Shown: positions 45,309 to 55,826, counted from the first letter of the stretch. The stretch: DNA of 64,000 nt from Ambrosia x helenae (GCA_030844895.1 CM061224.1:75090567-75154566), one strand, 5' to 3'. Notes: generated by a model not told the origin, from the letters alone. Translations and numbers: made by a program.

Positions 45309-45699
45309 TGTGACACCTGGCAAATTCGGGTTAACAATATTGTCTAGATGAAAGTCTACCTTAGCGAGTCACGCGTATATCGTACTTAACTGGGTTAGTT
45401 AAGTCGGGTTATGGTTCGGGAACTATTAGTTAGTCTAGAAGATCATTGGATGTTGGTCTAGAGGTTCATTAGATGTCGGTCCTTAACCAAGTGTACAAAC
45501 GGTGACGATTTGTAGGATCGTCAGGGCATACGGAACGTACGAGTCTCGAGTCCCGGGAATTGGTGAACGAGTGTAAATATGTGTATTTACTTGTGTTATG
45601 TGTTTACAATCATTATGTGACTTGTCGGTACATTAATATGCATTAACATATGTTAAAACGGGGTTTAAACGCGCAAAACACACAAAATGAACCCCTACA

Positions 45700-45840
45700 G
45701 GCGATTAGGAAGCCTAATCGCCCATAGGGGAGGCGAGTAGGGATTCTTGAAGGCGATTAGGGTCCTAATCGTGTATAAGTTTAGGCGATTAGGCCCAATC
45801 ACATGCACAATCACGCGATTAGCAGCCCTAATCGCGTGTA
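45700..45840 (+). repeat. Palindrome cluster flanking the LTR promoter (GGCGATTAG type)
   Basis: ggcgattagg...cctaatcgcc at 45700-45722 and cacgcgatta...taatcgcgtg at 45812-45838 are near-perfect hairpins; copies with gcgagtag and gcgattaggcc lie between. The TATA sequence follows about 50 bases later. The 3' LTR has the same cluster near 53639-53780. Confidence 0.8.
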
Positions 45841-46507
45841 TCTGCTGCACAATCGCATGGAACGGGCTGGACGACTAGAAACGCCTATAAATACAACACT
45901 TAACCTCCTAAACTCAATTAGACAAACCCTAGTCGTCCCATAACCGCCCCAAACACTTAAACAACCTCTGGAAGGCGATTTTGATCAAAAACACAAGGTT
46001 TCAAGGTCTAACCATCATCCTTTTACAATTCCAAGGTTTGATTCTCATCCATAATACTTTGTAAATGTTTTTAATCAATCCCTAATGGTCCAGACCTGTT
46101 CATAAACGAAAAAGCTTTCTGAAAATCGTCAATAAGAGTTATTAATCGGATTATAATTAATAAACATGCGTTATGGGTATGTATGATTAGAAAGATAGGA
46201 TTTTTATGAATCTTGATGATGTTTTGATGTGTTATCATGCTAGGTCAGAATTAATATTGTTAGTTTGATGATAGAAATCTCAGTAATTGGATAATAGGGT
46301 TATGATTACATGCGTTAATTGAATGTTGCATGCTATGTGTATGTGTTTGGATTGCTTTGGTTGCATGCAGGACTGATTCTACGAGGATGAACGAAGGGTT
46401 TTGGGTTAAACATGTTTAGGATAGTGTTTGGGATGATATTGGGTAGTTACACACGCTCTGGATCTGATTTGGAGCGTTAAACGCGCGAAAAACCGGAACA
46501 GCAAGGT

Positions 46508-46725
46508 TACAGGCGAGTAGCCTTGCTAATCGCCTGTATTAGGGGCGATTAGGCCCCACTCGCGTGACACAGGGGCGAGTAGCCCCACTCGCCTGACCAT
46601 AAGGGCGAGTAGCCCAATCGCGTATCAACAAGGGCGAGTAGCCCTACTCGCTCAACAGTAGGGGCGATTAGCCCAAATCGTGTGACTGTGCATGCGATTA
46701 GCCTCCCTAATCGCGTGTACTGCTG
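46508..46725 (+). repeat. Second palindrome cluster in the LTR, downstream of the TATA box
   Basis: At least six hairpins of the type ggcga(g/t)tagcc...ac(t/c)cgcc; the clearest is aggggcgagtagccccactc at 46571 pairing into 46594. The cluster lies in the part of the LTR expected to be transcribed. The stem core varies between gattag and gagtag on both arms. Repeated in the 3' LTR near 54449-54665. Confidence 0.8.
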
Positions 46726-47148
46726 CTGTAAGTGTAAATTAGCATTTCGAGACCCGATTTGACATGTAGTAACATGCTAGGAACCTCGTAACATGTCTAA
46801 TAACTTGGTAACATATATTTGGATGTATTTCGGTGATACGTGAACTATGTGCTATAACTTGTTGTGCGTTAACGTATGTTAAGTGTACTTGCGTTATTGT
46901 ATGTTTTGGAGCGTAAACATAACACGGGGAGTCTCGGGTCACCAATGGGATGTCGAGTCTTGTATTTTGGGTCAGTTAAACAGTCACGGTATTTTCAAAC
47001 GAACTTGGTTATGGTCTGGACATCTAGGGACTAATTAACCTGCGGGTTATTAGTCTAAGTACTTGTAACTGTCGTATGTTAGGTCGCCACTGTACGGGAC
47101 TAACATAGCAGCTGAGTTTACTTGGGATTAGGAGTAAAGCAACTTAAG

Positions 47149-47622
47149 GTGAGTTTACGGCCCCTCTTTTAAACTGGTTTCACATTTTCGGGGGAGAAAA
47201 CATGTGTTAAAACGATTATTTGGTAACTACTGTCATACTATGGGTTTCTATTGTGTACTACACGATCTTTGGAAGTCCCGGGGGGAACCATGAATGTGCG
47301 GGTTTGCACAACGGGGAAATGTGAATAGCGCTATTGGGAGTGACCAACCCCGCTCGTCGACTTGGAGGGTCGGCGGGTGCATATTGTCTCAAACTGGAAC
47401 AACTGGAACAACAGGAACAACAGGAACATACATCGGGCATACTTTTGGTATTCGAGTTAGTAATGGTTTTCCAATCGTGGTAGTAACAAAACGTACGCCT
47501 AGCTAGCGTATACTGGTTTTCTATTTGTTATAGTATGGACAGGTGAACTTGGTACTTGAACTGCAAACCTGTAAACTCACCAGCATTTTTGTGCTGACGT
47601 AAACTTTTACATGTTTTCTCAG
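47149..47622 (+). promoter_or_regulatory. Donor-to-acceptor-like LTR module (474 nt) in the intact Gypsy
   Basis: AAG|GTGAGT at 47149 and ttttctcag| ending 47622. The donor-side ggtgagttta and the acceptor-side taaactcacc (47572-47581) are exact inverted repeats. Same order and nearly the same length in three other LTR families. The copy in the 3' LTR has its donor motif at 55088-55097 and its AG at 55561-55562. Confidence 0.6.
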
Positions 47623-47889
47623 GTCGCTAAGGTAGCACAATGGAACTAGGACGCACGCGTCTGCACGGCGTCTAGATAGAGTTGCATGATTTCATAAACA
47701 TTGAACTTTGGTTATTTATGTTGAACTTTATTTTGGATAAGCTTCCGCTGTAAACGGGATTTTAAAACTATGTTTTGGTATTGCATTAATTACATTTAGA
47801 CTTGTTTATTGTGATCGTTGGTTTGGATCCTGGTTTGTCATGCGCCTCGCGGTAAAACTCCGCAAGTGGATTTTGAGGGTGTGACAGAT

Positions 47890-47902
47890 TGGTATCAGAG
47901 CC
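47890..47902 (+). promoter_or_regulatory. Primer binding site of the intact Gypsy (initiator Met tRNA type)
   Basis: tggtatcagagcc, three bases (gat) after the LTR end. Confidence 0.95.
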
Positions 47903-48442
47903 AATGGTTATAGTGAACTAGGACTGCATGTAGAGTCTAGTCTATAGCCGAGTCGCACACACTAGACGATCACATGGTACTAAACGTTATAGTGGTTTAC
48001 GTATGGTCTTGTCGGGGTGTCTCTAAATCGTTGGTCTTTCTACGTTACATCATCCGTTCTATCTTAGGTTGGGTTACTTGTTTCCTAGGCAGTGTAGTCT
48101 ATTGGGGTAACTCGTGTGCTCTTGAGATTTGTCCAAGGCTCGGACATCTCCCTGTCGCACTCCAATAGAAGCACTTGTCATGAACTACCGTAGTATTACG
48201 GTGTGTAGCTAAGAGTCTATGTTCGGTGATTTGATCTTTGAACTAGGAGAACACTTGGAGGACCATGTAGAGCGTTTTTATCATTTTGGGTGCACACAAA
48301 ATCATAAAACGAAATGCATGGAAGCACTAGTGAGCTCTGGGTTTGAAGGGATAGTCCTGGATTGGATCTAGCTTTGATCTTGTGAACATTAGTGGTTATC
48401 TTTACTGCGAAACTAAATTTTCTCGTTCTTTCTGCCAGAATC

Positions 48443-49252
48443 ATGTCTGGAGTGCGTGGAGGACGAGGAGGTGGTCGCAATGGTGGACGCGGTGGTGGTC
48501 GTGGTGGTGCTGGTGGTCGTGGTGGAGGTATTAACCTGTCACAGGCTGATCTGAACAACTTGCTCCAGGCTGCCTTTCAGTTAGGGCACAACGGTGGTGG
48601 TAAGTTGTTTTATCCATTTTCTTTGCCTCATTGGTGAGTCTTGTGTACGTTATTCGTGGTTTCTCATACGTTTCATTTCAGGTGGTCCTGTTGACCCACC
48701 CCCACCCATGTGCACCTATAAGATGTTCCGGGACTGCAAACCCCAGGAATTCTCTGGCACCGAGGGTGCGGTCAGTTTGCTTAGGTGGTTGGAGAAAGTG
48801 GAGTCGGTATTCCTGATGTGTAACTGTCTCCCAGAAGATCGGGTGAAGTATTCGGCTGCGTTATTTCAGGACGTGGCATTGACTTGGTGGAATGGTATCA
48901 CCCAGAACATGGGGATTGGGGAGGCATATGCGATGCCATGGGAGAACTTTGTGCAGTTGCTGAAGCGGGAGTATTGCCCGAGAGAAGAGGTACAGAAGCT
49001 GGAACATGAGGTGTGGAACCTCAAGATGACTGGATCGGAAATTGAGAAGTATACCGTGAGGAGAAATGAGTTGGCAGTGCTATGTCCCGATTTGCACGTG
49101 CCAGAGTATCGTAAGATTGAACATTTTGTCTCAGGGTTAGTGCCGGAAATTGCAGGGTTAGTGGCTGCTGGGAATCATCCTACTTATGCGGAGGTAGTTC
49201 GATCTGCACATAGGATGACTAATTTAAAGGTGAATGAGGGGATTTTGCCGCG
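48443..49252 (+). CDS. gag: Gypsy Gag N-terminal and capsid part with an 82-nt intron
   Basis: ATG at 48443 gives MSGVRGGRGGG, an RGG-rich start. Reading straight on hits a stop after about 65 codons, but 48600-48681 is a well-formed intron: donor gtaagt after a split Gly codon and acceptor tttcatttcag. Joining the flanks keeps the frame and leads into CTYKMFRDCKPQEFSGTEGA and the gag core (RWLEKVESVFLMCNC, ALTWWNGI, FVQLLKREYCPREEV). The capsid frame runs to about 49250, then a -1 frame change is needed to reach the zinc knuckles in the next entry. Only frame 49238-49253 is open in both readings; it holds runs of G and T where one base may have been lost. Gag packages the RNA. Confidence 0.85.
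48600..48681 (+). other. Predicted intron inside Gypsy gag
   Basis: GTAAGT...TTTCATTTCAG, 82 nt, pyrimidine-rich before the acceptor, with in-frame stops inside and a preserved frame after removal. Genomic RNA for reverse transcription must stay unspliced, so splicing would separate gag mRNA from genome. Confidence 0.75.
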
Positions 49253-52200
49253 AAGGGTTCGACTGCTAAGACTCCAGAGAACAATAAGCGCAAGTGGGAA
49301 AATGACGGGAAAGGGTCTGGGTCTGCACAGCAGGGTAAAAAGTTTGATAATGGGGGTTCATCGTCTTCGGGTAATAAGCAGGGTGGTTATGCGGGAAAAC
49401 TGCCCAAATGCAACAAGTGTGGACGCCATCACCAAGGGAACTGCGACAGCAACCGTTGTCACCGCTGCCAGCGAACAGGCCACTATGCTAAAGATTGTCG
49501 GGTTACACTTCCATCGACTCAGGCTCCGACTAACAGCTCAGCTCCGACTACTCAGGGGACTACAGGGAAACAAGGGTGCTACAACTGCGGTGACACTGGG
49601 CATTACAAGAAGGATTGCCCAAAACTGAAACAGGGTGGAAACAACGGGAATGGTAACAACGGGGGCGGCGGCAGAAATGCACGTGCCTTCGTCATTGGAG
49701 CTGCTGAGGCTAGGCAGGACCCTGATACAGTCACCGGTACGTTTCTTCTCAATAATCATTCTGTTAGCGTGTTATTTGATTCTGGTGCCGACAAGAGTTT
49801 TGTATCCATGGGTGTTAGTCGACTGCTAGATGTAGTATCTGTACCATTAGAGACCAAGTATATTATTGAGTTGGCTGACGGTAAAACAATTGAAGCTACT
49901 AGTGTTCTTCGGGAGTGTCAGTTAGAGTTGTCGGGTTTATCGTTCCCCATCGATCTTATGCCGGTACCATTGGGTAGTTTTGACGTTGTAGTAGGAATGG
50001 ATTGGTTATCTTTGTATCGTGCGGAGATCGTCTGTTACGATAAGGTTATTCGGATTCCTCTCCCTGATGGAGAATTTCTTTCTGTGTACGGCATCAAGGG
50101 TGGTGTTTCGCTAAACATCATCTCTAGCATGAAAGCCCTTAAGTGTCTTCGAAAGGGTTATCCAGCCGTTTTGGCGCTCTTATCTGTTTCCACTAGTGAT
50201 GAGAAGAAGATTGACGACATTCCGGTGGTGCGCGAGTTTTCTGATGTTTTTCCCGATGATTTATCTGGTCTTCCTCCTCATCGTCAAGTCGAGTTCGGTA
50301 TTGATCTTGTACCAGGGGCTGCTCCTATTGCTCGGGCCCCCTACCGTCTTGCACCTCCCGAGATGCAGGAGTTGTCTAGTCAATTGCAGGAGCTCTTAGA
50401 CAAGGGTTTCATCCGACCAAGTTCTTCCCCTTGGGGAGCCCCGATTTTATTTGTCAAGAAGAAGGATGGGAGTTTCCGATTGTGTGTAGACTACAGAGAG
50501 CTGAACAAGTTGACCATCAAGAACCGTTATCCTCTTCCACGTATCGATGATCTATTCGACCAGCTCCAGGGTTCTAGTTATTATTCCAAGATCGACTTGA
50601 GGTCCGGTTATCACCAGCTGCGCGTCAGGGAGACTGACGTTGCAAAGACTGCTTTTCGAACACGTTATGGCCATTTCGAATTCTTGGTCATGCCTTTCGG
50701 TCTCACGAACGCACCAGCGGTTTTCATGGACTTGATGAACCGCGTCTGTAAACCATATCTGGATAAATTCGTCATTGTATTTATTGATGACATCCTGATC
50801 TACTCGAAGAACGAGACCGAACACGGGGAACATCTGCGGTTAGTTTTGGAACTTTTACGACGGGAGCAACTTTACGCCAAGTTCTCAAAGTGTGACTTTT
50901 GGTTACGCGAAGTTCAATTCCTAGGACATGTGGTTAATGAACTAGGAATTCATGTCGATCCCGCTAAAATCGAAGCGATCAAGGACTGGGGAGCACCTAA
51001 GACGCCAACTGAGGTGCGGCAATTCCTAGGCCTTGCGGGCTACTATCGTCGTTTCATTCAGGGGTTCTCGAAGATTGCTCAACCCCTCACCACTCTCACC
51101 CAGAAGGATAGGAAGTTCGACTGGGGTGAATCACAAGAGTCAGCGTTTGAAGAACTGAAGTCTAAACTGTGTTCTGCTCCTATTCTGTCTTTACCTGAGG
51201 GTCCTGATGATTTTGTCGTTTACTGTGATGCTTCCATTCATGGACTCGGTTGCGTGTTGATGCAACGCGAGAAAGTGATTGCGTATGCTTCTCGTCAACT
51301 CAAAGTGCACGAGAAGAACTACACAACTCATGACTTGGAGTTGGGTGCTGTGGTATTCGCGTTGAAAATTTGGAGACATTACTTGTACGGTACCAAATGC
51401 ACCATCTACACCGATCACAAGAGTCTCCAACACATTTTCGACCAACAACACTTGAACATACGGCAGCGCCGTTGGATCGAACTTTTGAACGACTATGATT
51501 GTGCTATTAAGTACCACCCTGGCAAGGCGAATGTTGTAGCAGACGCCTTGAGCAGGAAGGAATCTTCTAAACCTCGTCGTGTTCGGGCGTTGCAGCTCAC
51601 CATTCATTCGTCGTTACCTGATCAACTCCGTTCTGCCCAATTGGAAGCTTTGAAGGAGGAAAACCTTAAAGCTGAAACTATGCACGGTGCCGACAAGCAC
51701 CTAGAGCGAAGGCCTGATGGCCTGCACTATTTCGCAGAACGCATATGGGTTCCTTTCTTCGGGGGACTACGGGAGCTTGTTCTTGATGAGGCTCATAAGT
51801 CCCGGTATTCTATTCATCCTGGTTCGGATAAGATGTACCAAGATCTGAAAGTGCTTTACTGGTGGCCAAACATGAGGTCGGACATAGCCTCATACGTGAG
51901 CAAATGCTTGACCTGTGCTAAGGTCAAGGTGGAATACCAGAAACCGTCGGGTCTCCTGCAACAACCTGAAATTCCGGAATGGAAATGGGAACGGATTACT
52001 ATGGATTTTGTCACACAACTTCCTAAGTCACCAAGCGGGAACGACAAGATATGGGTGATCGTCGATCGGTTGACGAAATCAGCTCATTTTCTTGCTATTA
52101 AGGAGACCGACACCATGGATCGTTTGGCTCGCCTTTACTTGAAAGAAGTTGTTTCTAAGCACGGGGTGCCAGTTTCTATAATCTCGGATCGCGATTCTCG

Positions 52201-53083
52201 CTTTACTTCTCACTTCTGGAAGTCTTTGCACAAGGCTTTGGGTACCCAACTAGACATGAGTACGGCTTACCATCCACAGACTGACGGTCAGAGTGAGCGT
52301 ACGATTCAAACTTTAGAAGACATGCTGCGGGCGTGTGTGATCGATTTTGGGAAGGGTTGGGAAGCTCATCTGCCGTTGGTAGAATTCTCGTACAACAACA
52401 GTTATCACACGAGCATCAAGGCTGCTCCGTTCGAGGCACTGTACGGACGGAAATGCCGCTCTCCTCTTTGTTGGGCTGAGGTGGGTGAGAGTCAACTCAC
52501 TGGGCCCGAGCTAGTGTACGAAACTTCGGAAAAGATCGTACAGATTCGAAATCGGTTGGCGGCGGCACGGGACCGGCAAAAGAGTTATGCTGATCAGCGT
52601 CGCAAACCACTGGAGTTCCAAGTCAATGACAAGGTACTTCTAAAAGTCTCACCGTGGAAGGGCGTCATACGCTTTGGGAAGCGTGGCAAACTCAATCCGC
52701 GATATGTCGGCCCATTTACGATCCTGGAACGGATTGGGCCGGTGGCATATCGACTTGATCTACCGACGGAGCTCGGTAACGTACATAACGTCTTTCATGT
52801 GTCAAACTTGAAGAAGTGTCTGGCTGACGAGTCTCTCATCGTTCCACTAGAAGAGATCAAGGTCGATGATCGTCTTCGGATTGTGGAAGAACCTGTGGAG
52901 ATCCTCGATTACAAGATTCGAAGCCTACGTCACAGCAAGATCCGTATCGTTAAGGTTCGGTGGAACTCGAACCGGGGACCGGAATATACGTGGGAACGGG
53001 AGGATCAGATGAAGTCTAAATATCCTCATCTCTTTCCTAAGGAAGCGTTCGAGTCGAGACATGTCTCTTCGGCAGCTGAATGA
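49238..53083 (+). CDS. pol: Gypsy Gag zinc knuckles plus Pol: protease, RT, RNase H, integrase, chromodomain
   Basis: One open frame. First three cysteine-rich segments of gag: CNKCGRHHQGNC, CHRCQRTGHYAKDC, CYNCGDTGHYKKDC. Then protease LFDSGADKSFVS (about 49770), RT (YRELNKLTIKNRYPLPRIDD; catalytic FIDDILIYSK near 50785), RNase H (YCDASIHGLGC, YTDHKSLQHIF), integrase (zinc HKSRYSIHP...CLTCAKVK; core MDFVTQLP, ISDRDSRFTS and HPQTDGQSER) and a C-terminal chromodomain-like segment (IVKVRWNSNRGPEYTWERE) that may guide insertion into heterochromatin. All catalytic motifs are present. It stops at 53083, about 170 bases before the LTR. The upstream gag is in another frame. Confidence 0.95.
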   Translation, partial: GDFAAKGSTAKTPENNKRKWENDGKGSGSAQQGKKFDNGGSSSSGNKQGGYAGKLPKCNKCGRHHQGNCDSNRCHRCQRTGHYAKDCRVTLPSTQAPTNSSAPTTQGTTGKQGCYNCGDTGHYKKDCPKLKQGGNNGNGNNGGGGRNARAFVIGAAEARQDPDTVTGTFLLNNHSVSVLFDSGADKSFVSMGVSRLLDVVSVPLETKYIIELADGKTIEATSVLRECQLELSGLSFPIDLMPVPLGSFDVVVGMDWLSLYRAEIVCYDKVIRIPLPDGEFLSVYGIKGGVSLNIISSMKALKCLRKGYPAVLALLSVSTSDEKKIDDIPVVREFSDVFPDDLSGLPPHRQVEFGIDLVPGAAPIARAPYRLAPPEMQELSSQLQELLDKGFIRPSSSPWGAPILFVKKKDGSFRLCVDYRELNKLTIKNRYPLPRIDDLFDQLQGSSYYSKIDLRSGYHQLRVRETDVAKTAFRTRYGHFEFLVMPFGLTNAPAVFMDLMNRVCKPYLDKFVIVFIDDILIYSKNETEHGEHLRLVLELLRREQLYAKFSKCDFWLREVQFLGHVVNELGIHVDPAKIEAIKDWGAPKTPTEVRQFLGLAGYYRRFIQGFSKIAQPLTTLTQKDRKFDWGESQESAFEELKSKLCSAPILSLPEGPDDFVVYCDASIHGLGCVLMQREKVIAYASRQLKVHEKNYTTHDLELGAVVFALKIWRHYLYGTKCTIYTDHKSLQHIFDQQHLNIRQRRWIELLNDYDCAIKYHPGKANVVADALSRKESSKPRRVRALQLTIHSSLPDQLRSAQLEALKEENLKAETMHGADKHLERRPDGLHYFAERIWVPFFGGLRELVLDEAHKSRYSIHPGSDKMYQDLKVLYWWPNMRSDIASYVSKCLTCAKVKVEYQKPSGLLQQPEIPEWKWERITMDFVTQLPKSPSGNDKIWVIVDRLTKSAHFLAIKETDTMDRLARLYLKEVVSKHGVPVSIISDRDSRFTSHFWKSLHKALGTQLDMSTAYHPQTDGQSERTIQTLEDMLRACVIDFGKGWEAHLPLVEFSYNNSYHTSIKAAPFEALYGRKCRSPLCWAEVGESQLTGPELVYETSEKIVQIRNRLAAARDRQKSYADQRRKPLEFQVNDKVLLKVSPWKGVIRFGKRGKLNPRYVGPFTILERIGPVAYRLDLPTELGNVHNVFHVSNLKKCLADESLIVPLEEIKVDDRLRIVEEPVEILDYKIRSLRHSKIRIVKVRWNSNRGPEYTWEREDQMKSKYPHLFPKEAFESRHVSSAAE

Positions 53084-53250
53084 ATCTCGGGTCGAGATTC
53101 CTTTTAACGTGGGGATGATGTGACATCTCGGGTAAATCTCTCTTGATTTCTACTTTCTATTTGGTTTCTATCTGTTTGTTTATTCCCTTCGTTGTTTCCT
53201 TTGTTACTTACGCAATTTTCGGGACGAAAATTCTTTTAACGTGGGGATGA
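53084..53250 (+). promoter_or_regulatory. 3' untranslated part with a duplicated PPT
   Basis: cttttaacgtggggatgatg followed by tgtgacatct occurs at 53101-53127, and cttttaacgtggggatga followed by the true LTR start at 53233-53251. The upstream copy mimics a PPT and LTR start. Confidence 0.85.
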
Positions 53251-55826
53251 TGTGACACCTGGCAAATTCGGGTTAACAATATTGTCTAGATGAAAGTCTA
53301 CCTTAGCGAGTCACGCGTATATCGTACTTAACTGGGTTATTTAAGTCGGGTTATGGTTCGGGAACTATTAGTTAGTCTAGAAGATCATTGGATGTTGGTC
53401 TAGAGGTTCATTAGATGTCGGTCCTTAACCAAGTGTACAAACGGTGACGATTTGTAGGATCGTCAGGGCATACGGAACGTACGAGTCTCGAGTCCCGGAA
53501 TTGGTGAACGAGTGTAAATATGTGTATTTACTTGTGTTATGTGTTTACAATCATTATGTGACTTGTCGGTACATTAATATGCATTAACATATGTTAAAAC
53601 GGGGTTTAACGCGCAAAACACACAAAATGAACCCCTACAGGCGATTAGGAAGCCTAATCGCCCATAGGGGAGGCGAGTAGGGATTCTTGAAGGCGATTAG
53701 GGTCCTAATCGTGTATAAGTTTAGGCGATTAGGCCCAATCACATGCACAATCACGCGATTAGCAGCCCTAATCGCGTGTATCTGCTGCACAATCGCATGG
53801 AACGGGCTGGACGACTAGAAACGCCTATAAATACAACACTTAACCTCCTAAACTCAATTAGACAAACCCTAGTCGTCCCATAACCGCCCCAAACACTTAA
53901 ACAACCTCTGGAAGGCGATTTTGATCAAAAACACAAGGTTTCAAGGTCTAACCATCATCCTTTTACAATTTCAAGGTTTGATTCTCATCCATAATACTTT
54001 GTAAATGTTTTTAATCAATCCCTAATGGTCCAGACCTGTTCATAAACGAAAAAGCTTTCTGAAAATCGTCAATAAGAGTTATTAATCGGATTATAATTAA
54101 TAAACATGCGTTATGGGTATGTATGATTAGAAAGATAGGATTTTTATGAATCTTGATGATGTTTTGATGTGTTATCATGCTAGGTCAGAATTAATATTGT
54201 TAGTTTGATGATAGAAATCTCAGTAATTGGATAATAGGGTTATGATTACATGCGTTAATTGAATGTTGCATGCTATGTGTATGTGTTTGGATTGCTTTGG
54301 TTGCATGCAGGACTGATTCTACGAGGATGAACGAAGGGTTTTGGGTTAAACATGTTTAGGATAGTGTTTGGGATGATATTGGGTAGTTACACACGCTCTG
54401 GATCTGATTTGGAGCGTTAAACGCGCGAAAAACCGGAACAGCAAGGTTACAGGCGAGTAGCCTTGCTAATCGCCTGTATTAGGGGCGATTAGGCCCCACT
54501 CGCGTGACACAGGGGCGAGTAGCCCCACTCGCCTGACCATAAGGGCGAGTAGCCCAATCGCGTATCAACAAGGGCGAGTAGCCCTACTCGCTCAACAGTA
54601 GGGGCGATTAGCCCAAATCGTGTGACTGTGCATGCGATTAGCCTCCCTAATCGCGTGTACTGCTGCTGTAAGTGTAAATTAGCATTTCGAGACCCGATTT
54701 GACATGTAGTAACATGCTAGGAACCTCGTAACATGTCTAATAACTTGGTAACATATATTTGGATGTATTTCGGTGATACGTGAACTATGTGCTATAACTT
54801 GTTGTGCGTTAACGTATGTTAAGTGTACTTGCGTTATTGTATGTTTTGGAGCGTAAACATAACACGGGGAGTCTCGGGTCACCAATGGGATGTCGAGTCT
54901 TGTATTTTGGGTCAGTTAAACAGTCACGGTATTTTCAAACGAACTTGGTTATGGTCTGGACATCTAGGGACTAATTAACCTGCGGGTTATTAGTCTAAGT
55001 ACTTGTAACTGTCGTATGTTAGGCCGCCACTGTACGGGACTAACATAGCAGCTGAGTTTACTCGGGATTAGGAGTAAAGCAACTTAAGGTGAGTTTACGG
55101 CCCCTCTTTTAAACTGGTTTCACATTTTCGGGGGAGAAAACATGTGTTAAAACGATTATTTGGTAACTACTGTCATACTATGGGTTTCTATTGTGTACTA
55201 CACGATCTTTGGAAGTCCCGGGGGGAACCATGAATGTGCGGGTTTGCACAACGGGGAAATGTGAATAGCGCTATTGGGAGTGACCAACCCCGCTCGTCGA
55301 CTTGGAGGGTCGGCGGGTGCATATTGTGTCAAACTGGAACAACTGGAACAACAGGAACAACAGGAACATACATCGGGCATACTTTTGGTATTCGAGTTAG
55401 TAATGGTTTTCCAATCGTGGTAGTAACAAAACGTACGCCTAGCTAGCGTATACTGGTTTTCTATTTGTTATAGTATGGACAGGTGAACTTGGTACTTGAA
55501 CTGCAAACCTGTAAACTCACCAGCATTTTTGTGCTGACGTAAACTTTTACATGTTTTCTCAGGTCGCTAAGGTAGCACAATGGAACTAGGACGCACGCGT
55601 CTGCACGGCGTCTAGATAGAGTTGCATGATTTCATAAACATTGAACTTTGGTTATTTATGTTGAACTTTATTTTGGATAAGCTTCCGCTGTAAACGGGAT
55701 TTTAAAACTATGTTTTGGTATTGCATTAATTACATTTAGACTTGTTTATTGTGATCGTTGGTTTGGATCCTGGTTTGTCATGCGCCTCGCGGTAAAACTC
55801 CGCAAGTGGATTTTGAGGGTGTGACA
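53251..55826 (+). repeat. 3' LTR of the intact Gypsy
   Basis: Collinear with 45309-47886. Differences seen: one base each lost near 53499 and 53609, and single substitutions such as gttag/gttat, attcc/atttc, ggtcg/ggccg, cttgg/ctcgg and tctca/tgtca. Confidence 0.97.

Larger units (their letters stand above)
45309..47886 (+). repeat. 5' LTR of the intact Gypsy
   Basis: Runs tgtgacacctgg...gggtgtgaca. Palindrome clusters at 45700-45840 and 46508-46725; TATA sequence ctataaata at about 45889; donor-like aaggtgagttta at 47146-47157, atagcgctattggg at 47325-47338, taaactcacc at 47572-47581 and acceptor-like atgttttctcag ending 47622. Confidence 0.97.
45309..55826 (+). mobile_element. Nearly intact Gypsy chromovirus (Tekay/Del-like), 10.5 kb
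   Basis: LTRs 45309-47886 (2578 bp) and 53251-55826 (2576 bp), TSD tctat on both sides, PBS 47890-47902, PPT 53241-53250. gag starts at 48443 and has an 82-nt intron; pol runs to 53083 and ends in a chromodomain-like tail. Between the LTRs I count about five substitutions and two 1-bp indels, so insertion is recent. The one visible defect is a frame change in gag near 49240-49253. It lies inside the LTR of the gag-only element. Confidence 0.95.

Noticed and set aside
48392..48637. Small RGG-rich gene of its own
   Set aside because: It is the first exon of Gypsy gag; the stop lies inside a well-formed intron.
49238..49253. Programmed -1 frameshift in Gypsy gag
   Set aside because: No canonical slippery heptamer is visible and the site is rich in G and T runs, so a one-base loss is simpler. 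It is kept only as a low-interest finding.
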